From Psilocybe azurescens (lineage: Eukaryota; Basidiomycota; Agaricomycetes; Agaricales; Agrocybaceae), in the NCBI GenBank assembly GCA_023853785.1, contig JAJIRX010000302.1, positions 1 to 64,000 on the forward strand: a stretch of 64,000 nt of DNA, in the 5' to 3' direction. Within the stretch, counting starts at the first letter, position 1, and each line of letters opens with the position of its first letter. The position numbers and the translations under genes are program-made. The notes under the pieces were generated by a model. It had not been told where the DNA came from and made no database searches. It worked only from the letters and a program-made list of their open reading frames with translations. Of the stretch, positions 46,062 to 56,539 are shown piece after piece.

Positions 46062-47395
46062 TTAGACCTGCCATGCCGCGCACCTAAATGTCTGTACTCG
46101 TAATATCCTCAACAGCATGCGCCCCAGTTTGTATGCGGCCTCAATAACGAAGAAACTAACTAGATAACTAGCAAACATCACCAAGCTGTAGCTGGTCTCA
46201 AATAGGACCATATTCCAAGAGAAGGCATTGCCGCCATCCTCGTTCGCTTGATTCCAATAGGTAAATAATATATCGGATACCTGAAGCCCAATGATCCTGT
46301 TTGAGGTAAAATATAAATCAACATCTCATGGCTACATACTATAGTGGCAGTAGCTCACTGGGCACCAAAAAAGAGGCCATGAATATGAGCATGAATATCC
46401 CATTCTCCCATGGATTTAAAATATTCCAATCGAAGCTAAAGAATTGGTTAGGCGTCTGTTGGTGAGTACTCGATTGCCAGATTCCATGTAGCCAACGTCG
46501 AATCGTGATGACACTGCCAAATATACAAGCCACCACAACAATCGTAATGACAATCGGGATGATCCAATGTTGGAAATGCCACTTTTTCATGACTGATTTT
46601 TATGATAAGCTACCGGCAATAGACACCATTGATGAGGCAAATATTTACTACTCACTAAATGACATCACTGTTCCCGAGTTAATTGAGATTGAAATCAGAC
46701 TTGACATTGGGCACGGTGCTTACAATAAACATTCACTGTAGAGACGACAAAGTAGAACAAAAATGGGGCGGAGCCCGTGACCACGACAGTCGGTATTTGT
46801 GGGTTATGCTTGAATAGCCACGGAACAGTATCCGGGGATTCGCTCTCAACTATGGAACACCAATATGAACTACAAAGTGAATATAAGTGAGGAAGGTTAT
46901 GAGTGGGGAGGACTTGAATATACATACATGAGGATCCATGAAACCACAATAATCCAATCCAGTGTATTCAGTGCCGTTGTATTCTCTTGGTACGTTGAAA
47001 TGACCTTGGCGGCACCAAGACCAAGGATAACAATGGTATTTAGAGTTCTCCACCAATTTATTTTGACCGCTGGTCTGAGAGGTTCATCCAGATCGGCGAG
47101 CGTACTATTAGTGCTATTATCAGTTCCGATAGTCAAGTACCGGATACAAAGCAACAATAGAGTAAGTACCGAGAAGGTATATTTTGAGGATCAATACCAG
47201 CGCGGCCAGATTCCAGAGTAGCTTGTCTTTCAGGTAGTGATAGCTTTTCCAAAGCGCTGTACGACATTGCCAGAATGGTAGCAGCGAATTTGAAATGAGG
47301 GGAATGAGTGGAAGGGGAGCAGCTTCCGAGAAAGAAACATATAGTCTATATAACAAACAACCTCCCCAAGGAGGTAGTGCCAGCCGTGTAAGCAC
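46062..47395 (-). CDS. Family 2 multi-pass membrane protein, copy D
   Basis: Paralogue of copy C with the same run of hydrophobic exons: LLPFWQCRTALWKSYHYLKD, NWWRTLNTIVILGLGAAKVI, LDWIIVVSWILMYV, SYWCSIVESESPDTVPWLFK, PTVVVTGSAPFLFYFVVSTV, IIPIVITIVVVACIFGSVIT, FMLIFMASFLVP, then after an intron DGGNAFSWNMVLFETSYSLV and KLGRMLLRILRVQTFRCAAW, with a stop at 46062-46064. Substitutions against C are mostly conservative, so the protein has probably been under selection since duplication. Start and some splice sites are uncertain. Function unknown. Confidence 0.6.
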
Positions 47396-47454
47396 TATAT
47401 TGATATATCAACCCTGGGCAGTTTACCGCTGGCAACAGTGGTTTATATAGAACA

Positions 47455-47518
47455 CTTTGCTGTGCCAGTGCCACTGGCATACTTGCATCGGCAGTAGAGA
47501 GGGGAGCAAACTCCCCAA
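47455..47518. repeat. Dispersed repeat with terminal G/C palindrome, short copy
   Basis: Reads GTGCCAGTGCCACTGGCAT, then CATCGGCAGTAGAGAGGGG and the palindrome GGGGAGCAAACTCCCC. Both parts recur at 58536-58692, where about 90 more bases lie between them. This copy has an internal deletion. Confidence 0.6.
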
Positions 47519-49059
47519 TCATGGTCGCAACTTGCTAAATTGCTAAAACGAAGCATAAGGTAGCTAAATCAGTAATGGGCGTTAGTTGCAAACAATGAAA
47601 CAACACCGCCGTGTGGAGCAAAAATATAATTTTGGGCTCGTATTTTGGGCGTTCTGGACGGGGAAACATGGGCGTTAGGTTTCATTAATAAAATCAGTGA
47701 TAACGCCACCATTTGTACTGGATTGTGTATGCGACGCGGGGTGGATAGCGTTGCAAGCGTTTGGATGACGTCTATAAAAATAGATGCACTCCGTCATAAT
47801 TGTTCAGATCAATACACCGGAAAATCCGTACTTTAATTGAACACACTTTGCTTCCAAAGGCCACGTGAGTGTCATCGGAAGGGACAAATGTGTGGAGAGG
47901 ATCACTTGAATCAAGTGCGAATCATTAGTGTAAGGCTAGGACAAATTATCTTCTGTGTCTGAACTATGTTCGTGTGAGGTCGCGAGATCAAACTCGAAGC
48001 ATAATCTCGCTATATCATATCATTAGATATAAGTAAACACCCTGTATCTTAAATTTTGGGGAGGGAGAAAACTTTTCCGAAGGGATCTGGCTTCTGCAAA
48101 GTTCGAAGTCCCCTTGTGAAGTCTTTACCTTTTCAATTCCGAGATGCTTGCACTCGCTGCATAGATTCCAGACTACCTCAAGGTGGAATCTTAAATAAAA
48201 CTGAGATGAGTTTGAAACCCATCCAGCGAGCACGCAGTGCCAAGTGCATCAAAATAAGATGGAGGAAAAACCTCTATCAGAAAACAGGAATGGTGAGTGG
48301 GTCTAAAAAAAAATTGCGGGCAAAATTCAAGTTCTCCATGATTTCTTGACCTATTTTGCTGCTGAGCGTTGTCGTGAAAGAGCGAGGAAAACTTGACACG
48401 CTCAGTCGTGACATAGACTACGTTCTTTATTACGTGTCGCTACACTCCCTAGGTCTTAGAACAGCAAACTTGGTCTCAAACCCCTCAGGGACCGGCCAAT
48501 ATACTTCCCAGCAGCGCTCAGCGAGTCGCTGTTCACTGCTCATTTATTTTTTTACCAACTACGCATGGCCCAAACCAGCATATGTTGTCGATCATTTTGG
48601 GTGGTATAGGCAAGGCCTGTCAGAGACCCTCAAAAGAATATAAAGTTAAAGGCGGAATACATTGTTTGTTGTTGTAGACATAAGAATTACTGCATGCTAT
48701 GGTCAATTCTAGTTGATGAGCCCTCGCCCTCGACCGTGATGGCATTCATATCTATTAATATCTTAATGATCAGCGCGTAATACGAGCGCACAAGGGAGCA
48801 TTGTATACCGCGCCTGCGTCTTGGGCTTGTGCGGCCGTACGTCGGCGACGAAGTAAACGAGCTATGCTCAAGCTGTGCGCTTTTAGAGTTCTCACGGGGT
48901 GATCATCAAAAAGACAGCGGACCACGTAGGATCAAACATTTTGGCAGTAGAGTCTTAGAGAGGGAAGCAGTGAGCACAAGGGAAGAAGTGAGCACAAGGG
49001 AAGAAAGCTTCCCAGTCAACACGAGTAACTTCAGGCTCAGACCATGATGCGTGCCTGGG
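47519..49059. other. Intergenic with one repeat copy, no gene recognised
   Basis: No credible gene. It contains the repeat copy at 48867-48955, followed by a short direct repeat GTGAGCACAAGGGAAGAA twice near 48971-49005. The rest shows no motif. Confidence 0.4.
48867..48955. repeat. Dispersed repeat, internal part
   Basis: GTTCTCACGGGGTGATCATC, AAAAAGACAGCGG and CACGTAGGATCAAACATTTT match the copy at 58536-58692 with few changes. The terminal palindrome is decayed here (GAGAGGGAAGCAGTGAGC). Confidence 0.6.
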
Positions 49060-49300
49060 TCTACGTACTCATCTTGATTAACTTCCACCAGCGACCATGA
49101 AGCTCCAATAATCTAATTTCGTATATTCAATTTGTCCATTTCCATCATCAAGCCGACTCGACAACTTCGCCGCACCAAGCCTGAGGATAACAACAGTGTC
49201 ATTTCCAAAGCATTGACCGTACTCTTGGTGGTGATACCAGTTCCACAGAAGACCATGGTCTCTTTGCCTTCGGCGCTGTTTGGACTGATTAGACGATTAG
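49060..49300 (-). pseudogene. Family 2 membrane protein fragment
   Basis: The complement reads DTVVILRLGAAKLSSRLDDG...TKLDYWSFMVAGG. It aligns with NTIVIFGLGAAKVILTYQGK...TRDWIIVVSWILM of copies C and D, and at DNA level with CCATGAAACCACAATAATCC. The upstream half of the gene may continue towards 49.6 kb in a degraded state. It is a third, dead copy on the same strand as C and D. Confidence 0.6.
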
Positions 49301-49681
49301 AAGACAAAAGAGGGCACGTTCTACGACAAAGAACGCATATATCAAAAATCGCTCTCAGCCTCCTCTCAGGTGTGAGATCGCTTCGGGGTATTTGGCATGC
49401 GCTCGTTGGATATATTTGGCGCATGCTGCATATTGCGGGTGCGCTCGGAATTGATGACCCATGTCCAGATTCTAAGAAAAGCCGTCCGAAGGTCCATCGA
49501 GTTAGCCGCCATTCTCCGGATCTTGAATCGCCTTCTTTTACAAACCGGGCAGAGCCGCCACACTCTTATCGCCATCTACACTATATCGTATGCCCACTGA
49601 GACGTACTGTGGCTGTATCTACGACTTTACGTCCACGACTCCCAGTCCTAGATATCCAGCCAACCAAGGTTTTTTCACGGC

Positions 49682-51792
49682 ATGCCCAAAATACTTATCG
49701 TGAGAGCTCAGTTGTTATCAGTTTTCAATCACAGTTATGAGATTGGCAGGTTGGAGCGGGTCCTTCAGGACTAATCCTTGCATTGTCTTTGGTACGAAAT
49801 GGCGTACCGGTGCGAGTCATTGAAAAAAGCACTACGAATAGACTAGGACAACGCGGCGCGGGCCTTTCTGTACGTGAATATAGTCATCGTGATAACCCAA
49901 CTAAACTCTGGCGTTTGACAGCCTCGCTCTCTTGAAATCTTTGAATCTCTGGGAGTGGCTGAAGAGATAATCGCACGTGCTATAGACGTACCATTGTTTC
50001 GTGCGTACAAAATGCCCGAGGGCGTAGAGATTTTGCGTGAATTTGCTACCGCACCTCGCCTCGATCCGACACCCGACAGGCCATATGTGAGCGTCTTGGT
50101 TTGTGGATGGCGGCGTGCTGACTTTGGACTAGATAAACTTTGTTTTATTCGGACAAGATGGCTTAGATCAGGTCCTACGCGCAGAGCTTGCGAAGCACGG
50201 TTGCACGGTTGAAATGGGTGCTGAGCTTCACTCCTTGAACCAGGATAATGACAATGTTCGCGTAAAGATTTTACATCACGACTTAGACCAGTCTAGTCAG
50301 CTCGGGCATTCTGTTGAGGATGCGTCCTACGAATGGGTGATCGGTGCAGATGGAGCGAGGGGAGTTGTGAGGAAACAAGTCGGAATGTCATTCATAGGGG
50401 AGACAACCGAGCTGGCATTCGTCATCGGGGATATAACTACAAAAGATCCTTTGCCAGACGTGAGCATCCTATTCAATGTCGATCTTTTCGATCTGGACTC
50501 TGATGTGAACATTCATGCCATGTAGCGATGGCATCTCTGGGGAGATATCACCGACGTTTTGTGAGTCAAAGGTGATATCTTTTCAATGCGTGTCGCGTAT
50601 TCACTCAGCATGGGTGAAAGAACTGTTATCCGCCCGACTGATGTTCCGGGTGTATGGAGTTTTATACTAGGAGGGAGAAAGCTCGCAAGTACTGCGGATA
50701 TATGCGCAAACGAGAACTCCTTGAAAGCGTATATTAAGGCAAATACAGGGAATAGAGAAGACATCCAAATTACCAATTTTCTATGGACATCGCCATATAG
50801 GTACGACATGTCCTTTATTTTTCTGCCTTTCAGACTAATTTCCCACTCCGCGGCGATTAAGAATTAGCGTACGTATGGTAGACACCTTCAAGAAAGGCAG
50901 AGTCTTTGTTACTGGAGGTGAGCGGAAGTTAGGGAACCTGTATCTATTTGAACTCTCAATTCCATTAGACGCTGGTCACGTTCATAGCCCAGCAGGCGGC
51001 CAGGTACGAGATCCACCTTAGGTATAGATAATCGACGCTGGGGAGGACTGACTGTCGCTCAGGGATTGAACACCGGTATACAAGATTCTTATAATTTGGG
51101 ATGGAAGCTTGCGCTTGTCGCCAAAGGTCTGGCCCTTCCGTCCCTCCTTGAGACTTTCAATGAAGAACGCTATCCCGTCGTCTCTGAAATGCTTAATATG
51201 ACAACCGACCTTATGAAGAAGACATTGGAGCATTCCAACAACGAGAAAGGATGGAACAGAACCGGAGATGTCAACCAGCTCGGCGTCAATTATAGAGGAA
51301 GCACGATTGTCGTCAACGAAGCAGAGTATACAGGGCAAGAATCTGTTCACAAAGGGTCTTCGTACAATATAGAGGCGGGCGGATACGTACAACCTGGAGA
51401 CCGTGCACCCGATGCTCCGGGGCTAATTAAATTTACCAAAGGGTCTGGCGAAGATGCCGGCAGGAGACTTTTCAAGCTTCTCGATCCGACAAGGCACACC
51501 GTGCTAATATTCTCAGACCAGATAGATTACCGGTTGGTACTTGCGAGCCTCCAAAGATGCGACCGGGAGCTAGTTAGACCAATGATAATCACGAGGCCAG
51601 GGAGAAGGTGCTGATATCACAGCATATGATGTATTCGAAGACGGAGATGGGCATGCTAGCAGCGCGTACAAAGGTCCGGAAGGGGTCAGTGGGGTATTTG
51701 TGATCCGACCCGATGGGGTGGTCGGGGCTAGAGTTGGAAGCACAGAAGCACTAGGGCGTTACTTTCAAGGTGTCTTTGGGCAATCTCCATAG
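49682..51792 (+). CDS. FAD monooxygenase with C-terminal thioredoxin-like domain (phenol hydroxylase type)
   Basis: Nine exons: 49682-49699, 49750-49869, 49922-50086, 50133-50459, 50526-50560, 50609-50800, 50862-50917, 50969-51003 and 51063-51792. The 18 bp first exon MPKILI joins VGAGPSGLILALSLVRNGVP (GxGxxG). Then WVIGADGARGVVRKQVG (DG motif) and VTGDAGHVHSPAGGQGLNTG (GD motif) complete the PF01494 fold. The tail LIKFTKGSGEDAGRRLFKLL ... GVFVIRPDGVVGARVGSTEA is the thioredoxin-like domain seen in phenol-hydroxylase and MhpA-type enzymes. An extra G in the run 51600-51602 shifts the frame before DITAYDVFEDGDGHA; without it the gene has 559 codons. Predicted to hydroxylate an aromatic with NADPH and O2; substrate unknown. 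The intron ending at 50861 uses an AAG acceptor. Confidence 0.85.
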
Positions 51793-52429
51793 AATTAAAG
51801 TCTAATAAGGGCCCATGTGCATAGGACTCAAAGATCATTATTGATGAAAAGAGCTTATTTTGAGAGTCTGTACCACAGATGCTTCCATAGCTATCGTGAA
51901 TGGCTTTATGATTCATTTTCCCGTTGCTTCGTCTACCTTCTTCACTAATTAGAACATGATTCCAGGGTTTCCGCAATGCAATTCATTTCCTGACAGCGCC
52001 AAGGGCACAGTATTGAGCGATCGGAGAAATATCGCCTGATAATATTGTCAGACTGGATACATTAACTGATGTTGGAAGGCTTCATTTTAACGTCAAATCC
52101 ACATTTGTATAGTGTTACAAGTATAATTAGAACCAGTACCGTACTCATACGAGCTCCGGGAAGCATTTTAGGGCGTACGAACTCGAGTCAACACATTCTT
52201 CAATTTGCAATGGAGTACTCTTAAAAGTTTGTGCGCTGACTCAAGGATGCTGCAATAAGTTGCTCAGTCTTCGGTCGTTATCACAATTTACTCTCAGCTT
52301 ATACGGAATCCACAACAGCGTTATACCCCACCATCAATTAACTTATTTCACTGTTGATGAAGATGCGAAGCTTATGTTCAATCTCAATTACAAGCTAATG
52401 TAGGCGCCTCCCGCTCACCTGCCGGAGTA
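51793..52429. other. Intergenic between monooxygenase and family 1 gene
   Basis: No gene seen. Probably holds the terminator of the monooxygenase and the promoter of the next gene, which are in the same direction. Confidence 0.4.
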
Positions 52430-52552
52430 ATGATTGACACTATCTCGGGAGCAGCCGCAAACCAATCACAAGATTACATGCCCGTTATAAACCACAAGGC
52501 AAGTTTAGAAAGGCAACAGAATTCATCCATATCTCCAACGCACCATCTCAGC

Positions 52553-53864
52553 ATGTCCTCACCACCGTCTCTCCCACCAGTCTCGATACAGAAATCGATA
52601 ATCGAAAGCGCACTGGATGGGACGCTGGTCACTAATTTTCTAGCAGGTAGTAGCCACTGGAAAGGTATACATGAGCCAGTCAGACTAATGATTGATGAAA
52701 ATAGGGCTATATTCTGTCGTGTACTTTGGAACGCTTTACATCTACTGTGGGTTAATCGATTTTTCGATGGGAAAATGAGACGTTAATCATTAATCACACA
52801 ATGGCCGATTTCAGGGACAGGGAAGTCAGTCCAGCGCAGACGAATTGTGATATGCATCATTACTACCTTATACATTGCATATCTCCTTCAATTCATTGGG
52901 CAATGGTACATGTTGAAGATTACCGTAGTAGACCAGGGAATCACCAGAGGAAAACTCTTCATCGCTGTCGCGCGTAGTCCTGGATGGGGAAATCTCTTAA
53001 ATAACATCACTTCTTTCATATTGTCTTCGTTGGCAGACATTCTGCTGGTGAAACATCTTTGATAGTCCTCTTCATACGTATACATGACTAACCCTTACAT
53101 TGACTCTAGATATGGAGGTGCTTCCATGTGTGGGATGACTCGGTACGCGTTATCCTCCTACCTCTGATGGTTCTTGTCGTGCAAATTGGTGAGCTGGACC
53201 GCCACATGTACTCTACAAACAAAATCTGCAGTGCCAAAAGTGATGCTAATATATACAATACACAAAGGGGTAAATCTTTTTGTCATCATAAAGGCCAGCA
53301 TCGAACATTTGGAGCCATCCCCGTCTCAAGCGCAGATCCTAAATGAATTTATTGCTGCTGGCATGTTTACAACGTTTGCATGTACGCTATTCACTACTCT
53401 CCTCATCATATACAGAATCTATCCGGTCACGTACCGGGAAGGGGGTTTCAGCAACACCACGCAGCGTTTCAAGTTTATTCTGGATATCCTCATCCAATCA
53501 GCGGCTTTGCACTCCCTTACTTCACTGGCTTACGCGATCGCTAGTGTTCTTCCCTTGGACAACACCGACAATGCCGCCTTGTTATCCACACAAATATATT
53601 CCTCTTCTTTGTTCTTCTTTATAGCCGTGTGTTTTCATCATTTATATTTTTTATATCTTCTAATTTCAGATTTAGGGAGCTGCTCCCACCGTCATGGTTG
53701 CTAGGATTGCCCTTTCCACGACAGAAAACCCTATAGTCTCCAAGTTAACACATATATCAGGCCTTGAATTCCACGGACAGTCAACAACTCCAGATCATAC
53801 CCAATCCTATCACAATATCGGAAGTAGCGGTTCATTCACTCAAGATGTAGAGAAGGCAGCGTAG
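52553..53864 (+). CDS. Family 1 seven-TM membrane protein, copy at 52.5 kb
   Basis: Exons: 52553-52646 (an in-frame ATG at 52430 would add 41 residues), 52705-52746, 52815-53047, 53110-53188, 53268-53626 and 53676-53864. The product is 331 residues. Blocks: SIQKSIIESALDGTLVTNFL, SVVYFGTLYIYW, IVICIITTLYIAYLLQFIGQ, IWRCFHVWDDSVRVILLPLM, RFKFILDILIQSAALHSLTS and AAPTVMVARIALS. No frame repair is needed, so this copy anchors the family: exon lengths 42, 79 and 359 equal those of copy B. The start at 52553 gives a first exon of 94 bp, like 91 bp in A and B. It has about seven helices and a hydrophilic tail. Function unknown. It lies just downstream of a flavoprotein monooxygenase on the same strand. 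Confidence 0.8.
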
Positions 53865-54543
53865 GACAAGTGTGGATACCATGTATTATTAAATTGAAAA
53901 TTACGCCATTTTTTATCAAGAGCTGAAATTATCGCATGTCAATGAACGATTGACGACCACAAGACGATGAAAAGAGTGGGGTGTGTGGGCAATGCGTGGG
54001 TTGAGTATGGGATTTTTGTGCGCTCGCGTCATTCTCCGAACTACTTAGGTGGAGTTCAAATCTTAACTCTTTGGACATCCTCTCTAGACCAAGCTCCTAC
54101 CAGCCTTGCTCTTGCCCTTGCCTCTCAATCACCCTGCTCTCTATCGGGTCTTGCGCGTTATTCTCTCAAATTCTCCCTCACTGCGTCTAATTGGCACTCA
54201 ACTACAGTTTTGTTAGACCTGTATTTTACCGGCTAGGGTGCATGAGGGGGTTGCCGCCGTTGTCGTGCAGCAGCGGCAGCGGCAACAGGTATACCCTCCC
54301 CGCACCAATACTCTCGTCACAGCCGATCTGTCTCAATCACAACCTTTTCGAGAGCTCACAGGCAGTGTTCATCTTGTCAGCATCATGATCAGCGTCATAT
54401 AAAAATAGGTCGATGACTTGCTGCTGATGCGTATTCCCAAAATAAACGAAACCTTTCGTGATTCTCGGAGTAAGTATACAAGGCCGTAAAGGCCAGCAAC
54501 ATCTTCAATACATCTCCAGCGCATCTCTCCAACGCATCTCGTT
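53865..54543. other. Intergenic between tandem family 1 genes
   Basis: No gene recognised. It is the presumed promoter region of the downstream copy, with (CAGCGG)-like runs near 54270. Confidence 0.4.
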
Positions 54544-55714
54544 ATGCCCGCACCGCCGCCACTTCCGCTCTCCCCCCCTCTCCGTAGAGGAGCCGATTAT
54601 TGAATTCGAGTTAAACAGGCAGTTGTTTTCTGATCTCCTCACAGGTGATGGTTGTCAGGTCTAACAATATTATGCATTCCAAAATATTCAACAAATCTTG
54701 TTCCAGGTGTATCCTCTGTCGTATATCTCGGTACTCTGTACTTGTACTATTGGTTCATTCAATAAACAGATGGAAATGAGATCTATTTACCCTGCGCCGA
54801 CTCTAGGGTGAGGGAAATCTGAACTGCGCCGACAGATTGTTATCTCTGTCATCACGACGCTATACATGGCGTACATTTTGGGCTATATTGTCAATTGGCA
54901 CAGCTTCAAGATGTTCATAGTGATCGGAGTGACCACGGGTAGGGTATCGTTAAATCACGGGTGGAACAATCTGACAAGCACGCTAATGGTAAAACACGTT
55001 CTATCGTTCTGTTCTTCGAGTACGGTCACAACTAAAATCTGTATTTCCTACATATATGGAGATGCTTCGGTATATGGGACGGCTCTTTACGCGCTATCTT
55101 CCTACCTCTAGTTCTGCTAGCCGTAAAAAGCGGTAAGTGCGTTTAAAATATGAGCACTGGAGATGTCTTGATGATTCTGATAACAACGCATAAAGGCCAA
55201 ATCTTTTTGTCATCGTCAAAGTCAGCGTCAAACATTTGGATCCATCCCGTTATCAAGCTCGAATACTTGACAATATTTTCTCTCTGGGCATGATCCCAAC
55301 GTTTGTGTGCACTTTAACGACAACAATCCTCATCATACGCAGGTTCTATCACATGGTGCATCAAGAAGGACATCTACGCAGCGCCACGTAGCGCTTCAAG
55401 CATATCCTGGACATCATAATTCAATCCGCTGCTTTGTATTCTTTTTACTTCACTGGCATTCGCAATTACTGATGTTACCCCTTGGATAATAACGAAATTT
55501 TAACAATAGCTATGGTGCAAACTTACTCCTATCAAATATTGGCTTTTATAGCTGTATGCTCCTTTCCCCTTCTTGTTGTGCTTTCCTTATTTCATTGTAG
55601 GGTGTCGCTCTAACCGCCATGGTTGCCCATGTTATCCTCTCAGCGAATGACAACTCTATAATGCACCAATTGATCCCATTGACTTTCAAAGACAGCCGAT
55701 CACCTCGGACGTGA
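54544..55714 (+). pseudogene. Family 1 seven-TM membrane protein, degenerate tandem copy
   Basis: Starts MPAPPPLPLSP at 54544. One C too many in the run 54572-54578 shifts the frame before VEEPIIEFELNRQLFSDLLT. Then SSVVYLGTLYLYY, IVISVITTLYMAYILGYIVN, IWRCFGIWDGSLRAIFLPLV, NLFVIVKVSVKHLDPSRYQA and HILDIIIQSAALYS, ending TAMVAHVILSANDNS with a stop at 55712-55714. A CAG-to-TAG change at 55389-55391 puts a stop where the intact paralogue has Gln (TTQRFK). Another T-run shift follows at 55442-55446. The nonsense codon is not explained by homopolymer error, so this copy is probably truly dead. Confidence 0.7.
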
Positions 55715-55814
55715 TTCATTCCAGTAAAAGGAACCTATTTGCTTTATAGTATACAGAAACTTGGGACTAGAATAGATTAACACAGGCTTACTATCTTGGC
55801 GCCTGGATAATGTA

Positions 55815-56539
55815 TCACCAATGCCTCTCACTGATATCAACGCTATTTACGTTCACGCCATCCCTGAACCATCTTTCCTCTTGAGTGATCTTCACATCAT
55901 CCGCGCTCACTTGACGTTTCTTCATCAGACCGTTATCTGCGAACGTCCAGTCTTCCAGGTCATAGGCGCGGCACCACTGCCCAGATGTTTCATGGTACTC
56001 GTACCAGAATTGAATAGCAATCTGCAATGACGATTCGTGAATTGGGTCTTGTACTCTCAATCGAACGTTGGGCGCAGACATACTTTATTATCAGTGAAAG
56101 ATAACAGCTCCTTCCTCAATCTGTATCCATTCTCGATGTTCCACTTGTCGGTCAGAAAGGCGACGATAGCTTCATGTCCTGTAAAGAACTTGTCGCGGTT
56201 CCGCCAGACCGAGTCCGAGGTGGTATACACGTTCTGAAAATTTGGGGGTCTCTGTGTAGCAGAAGAATCAGTGCGATCATGATGATGAGCGATATACACT
56301 GATGGGAATGCATACCGTGTATTCCAGAGATCTTGTGCTGCTTTCACCTTCACTGTCGCAGTCTCATATGTAAACGGAGGGAAGGAGACCGTCCAGCCTG
56401 ATTTTGCGGTACACCAGTATGGCACATATATTGTGCAAAAGTTTTGCTCTGTTAGCACAAGTAAAATGTCATTTTGCATGTTTTGGATGATACTGCACAA
56501 GTGAGTCTCTATCTGACACAAGTTGTAGAGCACTAGCAC
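55815..56539 (-). CDS. DUF1348 / NTF2-like protein with unusual 5' end
   Basis: Exons 55815-56021, 56084-56251 and from 56316 upward. Text: FPPFTYETATVKVKAAQDLW, NTR, DSVWRNRDKFFTGHEAIVAF, LTDKWNIENGYRLRKELLSF, IAIQFWYEYHETSGQWCRAY, LEDWTFADNGLMKKRQVSAD and a C-terminal SVDISERHW. This is the DUF1348 (SnoaL/NTF2-like) family of small cone-shaped proteins, usually about 150 residues, whose substrate is unknown. A G run at 56244-56248 is one base short for the join NTR-DPP. The first exon has no normal start near FPPFTYE: the open frame runs back to an ATG at 56539 inside AT-rich repeat-like DNA, adding about 40 unrelated residues (MLVLYNLCQIETHLCSII). The native start was probably lost to an insertion. 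Confidence 0.75.

Larger units (their letters stand above)
44330..47431. repeat. Segmental duplication 2, unit D
   Basis: Second unit, homologous to 40420-43592. It carries family 2 copy D. Divergence is clearly greater than in duplication 1: many substitutions and small indels, and an unrelated stretch around 44950-45650. Confidence 0.85.

Noticed and set aside
52430..52552. Extended N-terminus of the 52.5 kb family 1 protein from ATG 52430
   Set aside because: Paralogues start at a position equal to 52553, giving similar first-exon lengths of 91-101 bp. The extension is possible but not supported.
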